From assembly GCF_000718785.1 (NCBI RefSeq), contig NZ_JOCA01000003.1, positions 124,001 to 188,000 on the forward strand: 64,000 nucleotides of DNA, written 5' to 3'. This DNA is from Streptomyces sp. NRRL WC-3626. GTDB lineage: Bacteria > Actinomycetota > Actinomycetes > Streptomycetales > Streptomycetaceae. The notes below the pieces were generated by a model. The model ran no database searches and was not told where the DNA came from. It saw only the letters and a program-made list of their open reading frames with translations. Positions 43,162 through 53,535 of the stretch are shown in pieces (positions within the stretch are counted from its first letter, which is position 1; each line of letters begins with the position of its first letter). The translations under genes were made by a program, and so were the position numbers.

Positions 43162-44538
43162 TCAGGCCCAGCTGATCAGCCTCTTCGGCTGTTCCAGGAT
43201 CGCCGCCACATCGGCCAGGACCTTGGAGCCCAGCTCGCCGTCGACCAGGCGGTGGTCGAAGGAGAGGGCCAGGGTGGTGACCTGGCGGGGCTTGACCTTG
43301 CCCTTGTGGACCCACGGCTGGAGCTTGATCGCGCCGACCGCGAGGATCGCGGACTCGCCGGGGTTCAGGATCGGCGTGCCCGTGTCGACGCCGAAGACGC
43401 CGACGTTGGTGATCGTCACCGTGCCGGCCTGCATCGCCGCGGGTGAGGTCTTGCCCTCCCGCGCCGTGGAGACCAGTTCGCCCAGGGACTCGGCCAGTCG
43501 CGGCAGCGTCTGGGCGTGGGCGTCCTTGATGTTCGGCACGATCAGACCGCGCGGAGTGGCCGCGGCGATGCCCAGGTTGACGTAGTGCTTGACCACGATC
43601 TCCTGGGCCGCCTCGTCCCACGACGCGTTGATCCCGGGGTGCCGCTTGATCGCGACCAGCAGGGCCTTGGCGATCAGCAGCAGGGGGTTCACACGCAGGC
43701 CCGTGAACTCCTTGTCCTGCTTCAGCTCCTCGACCAGCTTCATCGTGCGCGTCACGTCCACCGTCACGAACTCCGTGACATGCGGTGCCGTGAACGCGGA
43801 ACCGACCATCGCCGCCGCCGTGGCCTTGCGGACGCCCTTCACCGGGATACGGGTCTCACGCGCGGTGTCGTACGACACCGGGGCGGGAGCCCGCACCGCC
43901 TCGGGGGCCACCGGGGCGGCCTCCGGCTCGGGCGCCACCGCCGCGTGGACGTCCTCGCGGGTGATGACGCCGTCCGGGCCGGTCGGGGTGACCGTCGCCA
44001 GGTCGACGCCCAGGTCCTTCGCCAGCTTGCGCACCGGGGGCTTCGCCAGGGGGCGTTCCCCGGTGACGCCGTGGCCGTTCAGCTCCGGCCGGGCGGCCGT
44101 CTCCGGGGCCGCCGTCTCCGGGGCCGCCGCCTTGCGGGGGCGGCGGCGCGTCGAGGACGTGGCCACGCCGTAGCCGACCAGGACCGGCTGACGTGCCGCC
44201 GGCTTCTCCTCGGGCTCGGCCGGCTCCTCGGCGGGGGCGGGGGCGGGTGCCTCCTCCTCCGCCACCGGCGCCGTGCCGCCCGACACGTCCACCGCGATGA
44301 TGGACGTGCCCACGTCGACCGTGGTGCCCTCGGGGAAGTGCAGCTCGCGGACCACACCGTCGTACGGGATGGGCAGCTCGACGGCCGCCTTCGCCGTCTC
44401 GACCTCGCAGACCACCTGGCCGTCGGTGACCGTGTCACCCGGCTGGACGTACCACTTGAGGATCTCGGCCTCGGTGAGGCCCTCGCCCACGTCCGGCATC
44501 TTGAACTCGCGTACGGACGCGTTCGTCATCGTCGTCAC
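43162..44538 (-). CDS. bkdH: branched-chain 2-oxoacid dehydrogenase E2 (acyltransferase)
   Basis: 458-aa core of the complex. Lipoyl domain with the modified Lys in V-E-T-A-K-A-A (residues about 10-85), Ala/Pro/Glu linker, peripheral subunit-binding domain (P-P-V-R-K-L-A-K-D-L-G-V), and catalytic domain ending F-D-H-R-L-V-D-G-E (HxxxDG). Transfers the acyl group to CoA. GTG 44538 (AGGGAGAGG upstream); 11 bp after bkdG. Gene letter from operon order and protein sizes recalled for S. avermitilis. Confidence 0.92.
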   Translation of the reverse strand: MTTMTNASVREFKMPDVGEGLTEAEILKWYVQPGDTVTDGQVVCEVETAKAAVELPIPYDGVVRELHFPEGTTVDVGTSIIAVDVSGGTAPVAEEEAPAPAPAEEPAEPEEKPAARQPVLVGYGVATSSTRRRPRKAAAPETAAPETAARPELNGHGVTGERPLAKPPVRKLAKDLGVDLATVTPTGPDGVITREDVHAAVAPEPEAAPVAPEAVRAPAPVSYDTARETRIPVKGVRKATAAAMVGSAFTAPHVTEFVTVDVTRTMKLVEELKQDKEFTGLRVNPLLLIAKALLVAIKRHPGINASWDEAAQEIVVKHYVNLGIAAATPRGLIVPNIKDAHAQTLPRLAESLGELVSTAREGKTSPAAMQAGTVTITNVGVFGVDTGTPILNPGESAILAVGAIKLQPWVHKGKVKPRQVTTLALSFDHRLVDGELGSKVLADVAAILEQPKRLISWA

Positions 44539-44549
44539 GACCCTCTCCC

Positions 44550-45527
44550 TCAGTACGCCAGCGAGCGGTCGACGGCGTCGAGCACCCGGTCCAGGTCCGG
44601 GAGGTAGGACTCCTCCAGACGGGCCGGCGGATACGGGGCGTGGTAGCCGCCCACCCGCAGGACCGGGGCCTCCAGGTGGTAGAAGCAGCGCTCCGTGATC
44701 CGCGCGGCGATCTCCGCGCCGGAACCGAAGAACACCGGCGCCTCGTGGACCACGACCAGGCGGCGCGTCCTGCGCACCGACGCCTGGATCGCGTCGAAGT
44801 CGAGCGGGGAGACCGAGCGCAGGTCCAGCACCTCCAGGGAGCGGCCCTCCTCGGCGGCCGCGTCGGCGGCCTCCTGGCAGAGCTTCACCATCGGGCCGTA
44901 CGCCGCCAGCGTCAGATCCGTGCCCTCGCGCACCACACGCGCGGTGTGCAGCGGGCCCGGGATGGCCTCCGTGTCGACCTCGCCCTTGTCCCAGTAGCGC
45001 CGCTTCGGCTCGAAGAAGATCACCGGGTCGTCGCTCTGGACGGCCTGCTGCATCATCCAGTACGCGTCCGACGCGTTGGACGGCGACACGATCTTCAGGC
45101 CCGCGACGTGCGCGAACAGCGATTCCGGGGACTCGGAGTGGTGCTCCACCGCTCCGATGCCGCCGCCGTAGGGAATCCGCACGACGACGGGCATCTTGAC
45201 CTTGCCCAGCGAGCGGGCGTGCATCTTCGCGAGCTGCGTGACGATCTGGTCGTACGCCGGGAAGACGAAGCCGTCGAACTGGATCTCCACCACCGGGCGG
45301 TAGCCGCGCAGGGCCAGGCCGATCGCCGTACCGACGATGCCCGACTCGGCGAGCGGGGTGTCGATGACGCGGCTCTCGCCGAAGTCCTTCTGCAGGCCGT
45401 CCGTCACCCGGAACACGCCGCCGAGCTTGCCGACGTCCTCACCCATGACCAGGACCTTGGGGTCCGCGTCCAGAGCGTGCCTCAGCGACTCGTTGATCGC
45501 CTTGGCCAGGGCCATCTTCTGTGCCAT
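44550..45527 (-). CDS. bkdG: branched-chain 2-oxoacid dehydrogenase E1 beta
   Basis: 325-aa transketolase-fold beta chain (M-G-E-D-V-G-K-L-G-G-V-F-R-V-T, R-I-P-Y-G-G-G-I-G). It completes the thiamine-diphosphate site with E1 alpha. ATG 45527 is 1 bp beyond the bkdF stop (TGAGATG), so the pair is translationally coupled. Confidence 0.93.
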   Translation of the reverse strand: MAQKMALAKAINESLRHALDADPKVLVMGEDVGKLGGVFRVTDGLQKDFGESRVIDTPLAESGIVGTAIGLALRGYRPVVEIQFDGFVFPAYDQIVTQLAKMHARSLGKVKMPVVVRIPYGGGIGAVEHHSESPESLFAHVAGLKIVSPSNASDAYWMMQQAVQSDDPVIFFEPKRRYWDKGEVDTEAIPGPLHTARVVREGTDLTLAAYGPMVKLCQEAADAAAEEGRSLEVLDLRSVSPLDFDAIQASVRRTRRLVVVHEAPVFFGSGAEIAARITERCFYHLEAPVLRVGGYHAPYPPARLEESYLPDLDRVLDAVDRSLAY

Positions 45528-45528
45528 C

Positions 45529-46728
45529 TCACTTACCCCCGTCCGCGTCCGCGAACGACGCCTGGTAGGCGGCGAACTGCGCACGCTCCTCGTCCACGAG
45601 AGCGTGTCCGTCCGCGTACACGTTCTCGAAGATGGCGAAGTGGTCCGGGTCCGGCATGGCACGGACCGCTTCGCGCACTCGTTTGCCCAACGCCTCGCTC
45701 TCGCTCTCCAGTTCCGCGAAAAATCCCTCGTCCGCGTGGTTTGCGGACTCCAGGAAGCGGCGAAGGCGCAGGATCGGGTCCTTGGCCTCCCAGGCCAGCC
45801 GCTCCTCGTCGCCCCGGTAGCGGGTCGGGTCGTCGGACGTGGTGTGCGCGCCCATGCGGTACGTGAAGGCCTCGACGAGCGTCGGACCCTCACCCGCGCG
45901 GGCCCGCTCCAGGGCCCACTTGGTGACGGCCAGGTTCGCCAGCACGTCGTTGCCGTCCACGCGCACGCCCGGGAAGCCGAAGCCCTGCGCGCGCTGGTAC
46001 AGCGGGACGCGGGACTGCTTCTCGGTCGGCTCGGAGATCGCCCACTGGTTGTTCTGGCAGAAGAACACCACCGGCGCGTTGTAGACCGCGGAGAAGGTGA
46101 AGGCCTCGGCCACATCGCCCTGGCTGGACGCGCCGTCGCCGAAGTAGGCGATGACCGCGCTGTCCGCGCCGTCCTTGGTGATGCCCATCGCGTAGCCCGT
46201 GGCGTGCAGCGTCTGGGAGCCGATGACGATCGTGTACAGGTGGAAGTTGTTGCCGTTCGGGTCCCAGCCGCCGTTGTTCACGCCGCGGAACATCCCGAGC
46301 AGATTGGTCGGGTCCACCCCGCGGCACCACGCGACGCCGTGCTCACGGTAGGTGGGGAAGACGTAGTCGTCGTCGCGCAGTGCCCGGCCGGAGCCGATCT
46401 GCGCAGCCTCCTGGCCCAGCAGCGAGGCCCACAGGCCCAGCTCGCCCTGGCGCTGGAGCGCGGTGGCCTCGGCGTCGAAGCGGCGGGTGAGGACCATGTC
46501 GCGGTACAGGCCGCGCAGCTCCTCGGCGGTGATGCCGTCGACGTACCTGTCGAACTCGGCGTTCTTGACGCGCTTGCCCTCGGGCGTCAGCAGCTGGACG
46601 AGCGCGGGCTCGGCGCTCTTCCCGGCGCCTGCGGCCTTCTTGCTGGTGGTGCGCTTGGCGCCGGTGGTGCCGGCCTTCGTTCCGGCGCTGCGTCGCGGTG
46701 TGCGCGCGGCAGTGCTCTCCACGGTCAC
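45529..46728 (-). CDS. bkdF: branched-chain 2-oxoacid dehydrogenase E1 alpha
   Basis: 399-aa alpha chain, with a Lys/Thr/Ala-rich N-terminal extension of about 35 residues. Thiamine motif G-D-G-A-S-S-Q-G-D...N-N is intact; phosphorylation-loop region T-Y-R-M-G-A-H-T-T-S-D-D-P is present. Decarboxylates the 2-oxoacids of Val, Leu and Ile. GTG 46728 after GGAGGAG. First gene of the operon; its start lies about 190 bp from an AT-rich palindrome. Confidence 0.93.
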   Translation of the reverse strand: MTVESTAARTPRRSAGTKAGTTGAKRTTSKKAAGAGKSAEPALVQLLTPEGKRVKNAEFDRYVDGITAEELRGLYRDMVLTRRFDAEATALQRQGELGLWASLLGQEAAQIGSGRALRDDDYVFPTYREHGVAWCRGVDPTNLLGMFRGVNNGGWDPNGNNFHLYTIVIGSQTLHATGYAMGITKDGADSAVIAYFGDGASSQGDVAEAFTFSAVYNAPVVFFCQNNQWAISEPTEKQSRVPLYQRAQGFGFPGVRVDGNDVLANLAVTKWALERARAGEGPTLVEAFTYRMGAHTTSDDPTRYRGDEERLAWEAKDPILRLRRFLESANHADEGFFAELESESEALGKRVREAVRAMPDPDHFAIFENVYADGHALVDEERAQFAAYQASFADADGGK

Positions 46729-46917
46729 GTGTGCTCCTCCGTCGGTCCGGCCCCCGGGGTTGCCGGCAGGCCAGTGCGGCTCACCTGTTTCTCGACCACC
46801 GGGCACGGGGTGGGTGCCACTCGGCCGGGGAACAGGCGTGACAGGTGCCCCGGCGAGCGCCCTGCAATAGGCACGGTACCCAGTGCTCCACATATCTGTG
46901 AAACCCCACCTGACCTG

Positions 46918-46946
46918 CGATTTTGCTTGGATTTCCAAGTAAATCG
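46918..46946. promoter_or_regulatory. AT-rich palindrome upstream of bkdF
   Basis: Perfect palindrome CTTGGATTTCCAAG (46926-46939) flanked by CGATTTTG and TAAATCG, so the symmetry extends to 29 bp with one extra base. Its AT-richness stands out; an Lrp-like protein such as BkdR would fit. The rest of 46729-47126 shows no gene. Confidence 0.6.
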
Positions 46947-47078
46947 GGGAAGGCCTGGAAGGCGCGCTGGTCACAGCCTTGCAGGAGGCCGGGGCAACGG
47001 CACGTTATCCCGGCCACCCCGGGCACGGGAAGGGTCGAGTTTCGCGACCGGACGTGGTACTCCGCGCGAGGTGAGCAG

Positions 47079-47118
47079 GGGCGCGACCGGAGCCGGAGGA
47101 GGCCGGCCGGTCGCGCCC
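47079..47118 (-). terminator. hairpin downstream of kinase gene
   Basis: GGGCGCGACCGG / CCGGTCGCGCCC, 12-bp stem with a 16-base loop that can pair further. It lies just beyond the stop of the leftward kinase gene. Confidence 0.75.
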
Positions 47119-47126
47119 GGACGGGG

Positions 47127-48746
<1,620 letters not shown>

Positions 48747-48986
48747 CAGTCCTCGCCGTCGTTTCTGCCCGCGGTGCGCGCGGTGTTGTCACGGTCTTCG
48801 TCGGGCCACGCTACAGCCTCGGCGTGTGCCGCCGGTCCGGGACGGGCTCCCCGGTCCGGCACGAGACGGACCGGCCATGAAACCCGTTCTCCTTACTGTC
48901 GTGCAAATTCCGTGTACCGGTAGTACGACCGCTGTAACGCTTCCGCGACGCTTCCTTCGCGTACGGTCACGGAACGGGCACCGCGC

Positions 48987-49015
48987 TTGACGTGTCAGTG
49001 GCCTGGGGCAGACTT
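48987..49015 (+). promoter_or_regulatory. candidate promoter between the kinase genes
   Basis: TTGACG, 17-bp spacer, AGACTT, 79 bp before the rightward kinase ATG. The -10 is only a partial match. The rest of the 347-bp divergent gap (48747-49093) contains no gene. Confidence 0.45.
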
Positions 49016-49093
49016 GGCCGGGAATAGCACATTGGATCTACGACGGATCGGCCACCGACGGCGGCGCCGGAGAGGCTACGGGGGACGCGGAAC

Positions 49094-50734
49094 ATGAGCC
49101 AGGACGGCGCACAGGGCCAGTACGCGGGGCGGGCGCTCGCCGGCGGACGCTACCAATTGCGGGACCTGCTCGGCCAGGGCGGCATGGCGTCGGTGCACCT
49201 CGCCTACGACAGCGTGCTGGACCGTCAGGTCGCGATCAAGACGTTGCACACGGAACTCGGCCGGGAGCAGGCGTTCCGTGAGCGCTTCCGCCGCGAGGCC
49301 CAGTCCGTGGCGAAGCTCACGCACACCAACATCGTCTCGGTCTTCGACACCGGCGAGGACGATGTGGACGGCATGACGACGCCGTACATCGTCATGGAGT
49401 ACGTCGAGGGCCGCCCGCTCGGCTCCGTGCTCGACGAGGACGTACGGCAGCAGGGCGCGATGCCCGCCGACAAGGCGCTGAAGATCACCGCGGACGTGCT
49501 GGCGGCGCTGGAGATCAGCCATGAGATGGGGCTGGTCCACCGCGACATCAAGCCGGGCAACGTGATGATGACCAAGCGCGGTGTGGTCAAGGTGATGGAC
49601 TTCGGCATCGCCCGCGCCATGCAGTCCGGGGTCACGTCGATGACGCAGACCGGCATGGTCGTCGGCACCCCGCAGTACCTCTCCCCCGAGCAGGCGCTCG
49701 GCCGGGGCGTCGACGCGCGCTCCGATCTGTACTCGGTCGGCATCATGCTGTTCCAGCTGGTCACCGGGCGGCTGCCGTTCGAGGCGGACTCGCCGCTGGC
49801 CATCGCGTACGCGCATGTGCAGGAGGAGCCGCCGACGGCGTCCTCCATCAACCGTTCGCTGCCGCCGGCCGTGGACGCGCTGATCGCCCGCGCGCTGAAG
49901 AAGAATCCGAACGAGCGTTTCCCCAGCGCGGAGTCCATGCGCGGGGAGTGCCTGCGGGTGGCGCAGTCCTTCCAGCCGGCCCCGCCGAGCATCGTCCCGG
50001 GCTCCCAGGGGCAGAGCGGCGCGGGTGTCGGTTCCGCGGTGTTCCCGCCGGTCGGCCAGGGCACCCCGGCGCCCACGGGCCCTGTGCAGACGCCGTACCA
50101 GCCGGGTCCGGCGCCGACGCCGAACCCGTACGGCACGCCGTCCCCCGCCTACGGCTATCCGCAGCAGGGCGGCTACCAGACGCCCGCGCCCTCGCCGTAC
50201 GCGCCGCAGCCGGGGCCGTCGACCCCGGCGCCGTACAACATCACGCCCCAGACGTCCGGTCCGGGCGGCTCGGGCGGCGGCGGCCGGAACAAGTCGGTGA
50301 TCATCGGTTCGGTCGCCGTCTCGCTCCTCGCCGTCGGCGGTCTGATCACGGCGCTGATGATGAACGGCGGAGGCGACGAGGACCCGCAGGGCGGTGGAGG
50401 CGCCTCCACGTCGGCCTCGACCGGCCCGGCGGAGGGTTACCGCGGTCCGGACACGTCGAAGACGATCGACAAGGAAGAGTGCGAGGAGCCGCACGAGGCG
50501 TACAACGACCCCGACAAGATCCGGCTGCCGAACTTCAAGTTCAAGTACATCGGCTCCGTGAAGGAGTGCCTCCAGGCCGCCGGCTGGGGCGACTTCAAGA
50601 TCGTCGACGTGGACGAGAACACCTACGGCGAGGGCTCCATCCGGGAGCAGTTCCCGCCGGCGGGCACGGACGTCGACCCCGAGGACATGCCGGAGATCAC
50701 GTTCAAGGTCTCGACGGGCAACCCCCCGTCCTGA
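49094..50734 (+). CDS. Ser/Thr protein kinase with C-terminal PASTA-like domain
   Basis: 546-aa kinase. G-Q-G-G-M-A-S-V, V-A-I-K-T-L, H-R-D-I-K-P-G-N, D-F-G and T-S-M-T-Q-T-G-M-V-V-G-T. A Pro/Gly/Tyr-rich linker (about 300-400), then a transmembrane helix (V-I-I-G-S-V-A-V-S-L-L-A-V-G-G-L), and an extracellular PASTA-like module (I-R-E-Q-F-P-P-A-G-T-D-V). The two divergent kinases share activation loops and look like duplicates with different sensors. Confidence 0.94.
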   Translation: MSQDGAQGQYAGRALAGGRYQLRDLLGQGGMASVHLAYDSVLDRQVAIKTLHTELGREQAFRERFRREAQSVAKLTHTNIVSVFDTGEDDVDGMTTPYIVMEYVEGRPLGSVLDEDVRQQGAMPADKALKITADVLAALEISHEMGLVHRDIKPGNVMMTKRGVVKVMDFGIARAMQSGVTSMTQTGMVVGTPQYLSPEQALGRGVDARSDLYSVGIMLFQLVTGRLPFEADSPLAIAYAHVQEEPPTASSINRSLPPAVDALIARALKKNPNERFPSAESMRGECLRVAQSFQPAPPSIVPGSQGQSGAGVGSAVFPPVGQGTPAPTGPVQTPYQPGPAPTPNPYGTPSPAYGYPQQGGYQTPAPSPYAPQPGPSTPAPYNITPQTSGPGGSGGGGRNKSVIIGSVAVSLLAVGGLITALMMNGGGDEDPQGGGGASTSASTGPAEGYRGPDTSKTIDKEECEEPHEAYNDPDKIRLPNFKFKYIGSVKECLQAAGWGDFKIVDVDENTYGEGSIREQFPPAGTDVDPEDMPEITFKVSTGNPPS

Positions 50735-50756
50735 CCCGGCCGTACCAGGCGACACG

Positions 50757-50793
50757 GCGAAGGGGCCCGGCATCGGATGCCGGGCCCCTTCGC
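50757..50793. terminator. terminator between kinase gene and bpa
   Basis: 17-bp perfect stem (GCGAAGGGGCCCGGCAT, loop CGG, complement) between convergent genes. Confidence 0.92.
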
Positions 50794-50850
50794 GCTGTCC
50801 GTGTCGTCCGGGGGGTACGGGCTTACGGGTACGGGTTCACACGTTGGGGT

Positions 50851-51390
50851 CTACAGGTACGGGCCGCCCGCGCGGCCGCCCATGGTCGGGTCCTCCTGAC
50901 CGTCACCGACGCCCGGCGGAAGGGCGCGGCGCATCTGCTCCAGCTGGGCACGGGCGGCCATCTGCTGGGCGAAGAGGGTGGTCTGGATGCCGTGGAAAAG
51001 GCCCTCCAGCCAGCCCACCAGCTGGGCCTGGGCGATCCGCAGCTCGGCGTCGCTCGGGGTGCCCTCGTCCGTGAACGGCAGCGAGAGCCGCTCCAGCTCC
51101 TCGACCAGCTCCGGGGCCAGACCGTCCTCCAGTTCCTTCACCGAACTGGCGTGGATCTCCTTGAGACGGACCCGGCTGGCCTCGTCCAGGGGAGCAGCGC
51201 GCACCTCCTCCAGCAGTTGCTTGATCATGCTGCCGATCCGCATGACCTTCGCCGGCTGCTCCACCTGCTCCGTCACCGGGATCTCGCGGGAGTCCTCGTC
51301 CCCTGTACCTCCGCCGAGCGCCATTCCGTCCTGACCGACGACCAGGATCTGCGGATTGTCGGGCGACCGTTCGTTCCTCGGCATCTCCAT
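50851..51390 (-). CDS. bpa: bacterial proteasome activator (DUF2587)
   Basis: 179-aa helical protein that forms dodecameric rings capping the 20S proteasome. Four-helix core (I-G-S-M-I-K-Q-L-L-E-E-V-R...Q-A-Q-L-V-G-W-L-E-G-L-F-H-G-I-Q-T). The C-terminus G-G-P-Y-L resembles the G-Q-Y-L tail that docks in the proteasome. ATG 51390 (51384 possible). ATP-independent degradation of unfolded proteins is known for Bpa in mycobacteria. Confidence 0.9.
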   Translation of the reverse strand: MEMPRNERSPDNPQILVVGQDGMALGGGTGDEDSREIPVTEQVEQPAKVMRIGSMIKQLLEEVRAAPLDEASRVRLKEIHASSVKELEDGLAPELVEELERLSLPFTDEGTPSDAELRIAQAQLVGWLEGLFHGIQTTLFAQQMAARAQLEQMRRALPPGVGDGQEDPTMGGRAGGPYL

Positions 51391-51568
51391 ACGGCCATTG
51401 TCGCGCACGGCCCTGTGCCGCTCGGGCGGTGCCCCCGGAAGCGGGGTCCTCCTGACGGCCGTATCCGGAATGCCGGACGTGTATGGGGATGCGAGGCTGT
51501 CAGGCGTCCATCCGGCCCATCTTGCCGACGGTGCGGACAGGCACCGGCCGGCGCGGGAGGTCACGGTC

Positions 51569-52216
51569 GTGACTCCATGGCTGCGTGCAGTGGGAGCGAC
51601 GGTCGCTCTGGTGGCGGGGGCCGCGGTGCTGCCGTACGGCTCCGCCGCGGCGCCCTTCGGTCCGGGGGCGGCGTACGGTGCTCCGTCGACCCGGGCCCCG
51701 TCGGCTGACTCGGCGTCCTCGTCCTCTTCGTCGCCCTCGTCCTCATCGTCGTTTCCGCCGCGCGGGCCGTCGCCCTCCGGGGCGCCGTCGCGGGCCGACC
51801 GGCCGGGCCAGGAGCGGGACCGGCCGGGGCGGCACAAGGACGCGCACGAACGGGAGCACGGCGACCGGGACGGTACGGACGACGGGGGAGCCGGTGCCGT
51901 ACCGCGGAAGCCGGGGCGGGCCGACGGCGGGGCGAGCGACCGGCCGGACGCCGAGGACATGCCCGGCCCCGGGGACGACGAACAGGCCGTGTCCGAGGCA
52001 CCGGACGCGGGCGGCACCGTCCCGGCGGCGCCCACGTCCCAGGCCGCGGTACCGGTGCCCTCCGCGACCTCGCGGGCACCCGGGCACGACACCGTCGCGG
52101 CCACCGAGCCCGTCCTGCGCATCCTGCCGCTGGGCAGCGGGCTGATGCTCATCGGGCTCGGCTTCGGCCTCGCCTTCGTGGCCCTGCGGATGCGGCAGGG
52201 GCGCGGCGCGTCCTGA
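51569..52216 (+). CDS. Pro/Ser/Asp-rich exported protein with C-terminal anchor
   Basis: 215-aa protein: signal-like N-terminal helix (W-L-R-A-V-G-A-T-V-A-L-V-A-G), a Ser-rich then charged Pro/Gly/Asp/Arg region with no fold, and a C-terminal helix (L-M-L-I-G-L-G-F-G-L-A-F-V-A-L) followed by R-M-R-Q-G. So it spans the wall. GTG 51569 follows GGGAGG. Function unknown. Confidence 0.72.
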   Translation: MTPWLRAVGATVALVAGAAVLPYGSAAAPFGPGAAYGAPSTRAPSADSASSSSSSPSSSSSFPPRGPSPSGAPSRADRPGQERDRPGRHKDAHEREHGDRDGTDDGGAGAVPRKPGRADGGASDRPDAEDMPGPGDDEQAVSEAPDAGGTVPAAPTSQAAVPVPSATSRAPGHDTVAATEPVLRILPLGSGLMLIGLGFGLAFVALRMRQGRGAS

Positions 52217-52233
52217 TCCCCCCGCGCGGGGGC

Positions 52234-53217
52234 TCAGTTCGGCGTGACCAGCAGGACCTTGCCGATGTGGCCGCTCTCCTCCACGACCCGGTGGGCGGCG
52301 GCCGCGTCCGGCATCGGGATCTCCCGGTCGACGACGGGACGTACGTGTCCGCCGGTGACGAGCGGCCACACGTGCTCGCGTACGGCCGCCACGATCGCCG
52401 CCTTCTCCTCCAGCGGCCGGGCCCGCAGCGAGGTCGCGCTGATCGCCGCGCGCTTGCTGAGCAGGGCGCCGATGTTCAGCTCCGCCTTCACCCCGCCCTG
52501 CATCCCGATGATCGCGAGCCGGCCGTTGACGGCGAGGGCCCGCACATTGCGGTCCAGGTACTTGGCGCCCATGTTGTCCAGGATCACGTCCGCGCCGGTG
52601 CCGCCGGTGGCCCGCTCCAGCTCGGCGACGAAGTCCTGCTCACGGTAGTTGACCAGGATGTCGGCGCCGAGTTCGGCGCAGCGCTCCAGCTTCTCCCCGG
52701 TCCCGGCGGTGACGGCGACACGCGCGCCGACGGCCTTGGCGAGCTGGATCGCCATCGTGCCGATGCCGCTGGAGCCGCCGTGCACCAGGAGGGTCTCACC
52801 GGGGCGGAGGTGGGCGACCATGAAGACGTTGGACCAGACCGTGCAGACGACCTCCGGGAGCGCCGCGGCCTGGTCGACGGTGAGCCCTTCGGGGACGGGC
52901 AGCAGCTGCCCGGCCGGTACGGCCACCTTCTCCGCGTAGCCGCCGCCGGACAGCAGCGCGCAGACCTCGTCGCCCACGGCCCAGCCGCTCACCCCGTCGC
53001 CGAGCGCGGCGATCCGTCCGGAGCATTCGAGGCCGGGGTAGGGGGAGGCGCCGGGCGGGGGGTTGTAGAAGCCCTGCCGCTGGAGGATGTCGGCCCGGTT
53101 GACGGCACCGGCCACCACCTCGACCAGGACCTCACCGGGACCGGCCACGGGGTCGGGGACCTCGTCCCACACCAGGGCATCGGGTCCGCCGGGTTCGGGA
53201 ATCGTGATCGCATGCAT
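52234..53217 (-). CDS. NADPH:quinone oxidoreductase (zinc-free MDR)
   Basis: 327-aa medium-chain dehydrogenase/reductase of the PIG3/QOR type. Substrate domain N-R-A-D-I-L-Q-R-Q-G-F-Y; Rossmann motif V-H-G-G-S-S-G-I-G-T-M-A; no zinc ligands. Reduces quinones by NADPH. ATG 53217; weak ribosome site. Divergent from ABC genes over a tandem repeat. Confidence 0.92.
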   Translation of the reverse strand: MHAITIPEPGGPDALVWDEVPDPVAGPGEVLVEVVAGAVNRADILQRQGFYNPPPGASPYPGLECSGRIAALGDGVSGWAVGDEVCALLSGGGYAEKVAVPAGQLLPVPEGLTVDQAAALPEVVCTVWSNVFMVAHLRPGETLLVHGGSSGIGTMAIQLAKAVGARVAVTAGTGEKLERCAELGADILVNYREQDFVAELERATGGTGADVILDNMGAKYLDRNVRALAVNGRLAIIGMQGGVKAELNIGALLSKRAAISATSLRARPLEEKAAIVAAVREHVWPLVTGGHVRPVVDREIPMPDAAAAHRVVEESGHIGKVLLVTPN

Positions 53218-53298
53218 GAGGGGGACGGTACTCCTGGGGGGAGGTGGGGCCGGGGTTCGTCGGTCGTCCCGAGTGCGTCGCCGGTGAGTGGTGCGCCC

Positions 53299-53390
53299 GT
53301 GGTGCCGTGGTGGGTCCGTGGTGCCGTGGTGGGTCCGTGGTGCCGTGGTGGGTCCGTGATGCCGTAGTGCCGTGGTGCCGTGGTGCGTCC
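53299..53390. repeat. 19-bp tandem repeat in divergent promoter region
   Basis: Unit GTGGTGCCGTGGTGGGTCC occurs three times perfectly (53299, 53318, 53337), then a shortened unit and one more with a single change. It fills most of the 318-bp gap between the quinone oxidoreductase and ABC genes; nothing else is recognised there. Confidence 0.92.
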
Positions 53391-53535
53391 GTCGTGCACC
53401 GGTCGTACGTCCGGAGGCGGGTCCGTTCTCGGTCGTGCGGCCGGTTCCGGGAAAAGCCGGGTGCGGGACCGATGAGTTTGCGCGACGGTAAAGGTCTGTC
53501 CATGCGTAGCCCAAGCATGCGGAAGGACCCGAAGC

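Noticed and set aside
53299..53390. CRISPR array
   Set aside because: Units are directly abutting with no unique spacers, and no cas gene is nearby.
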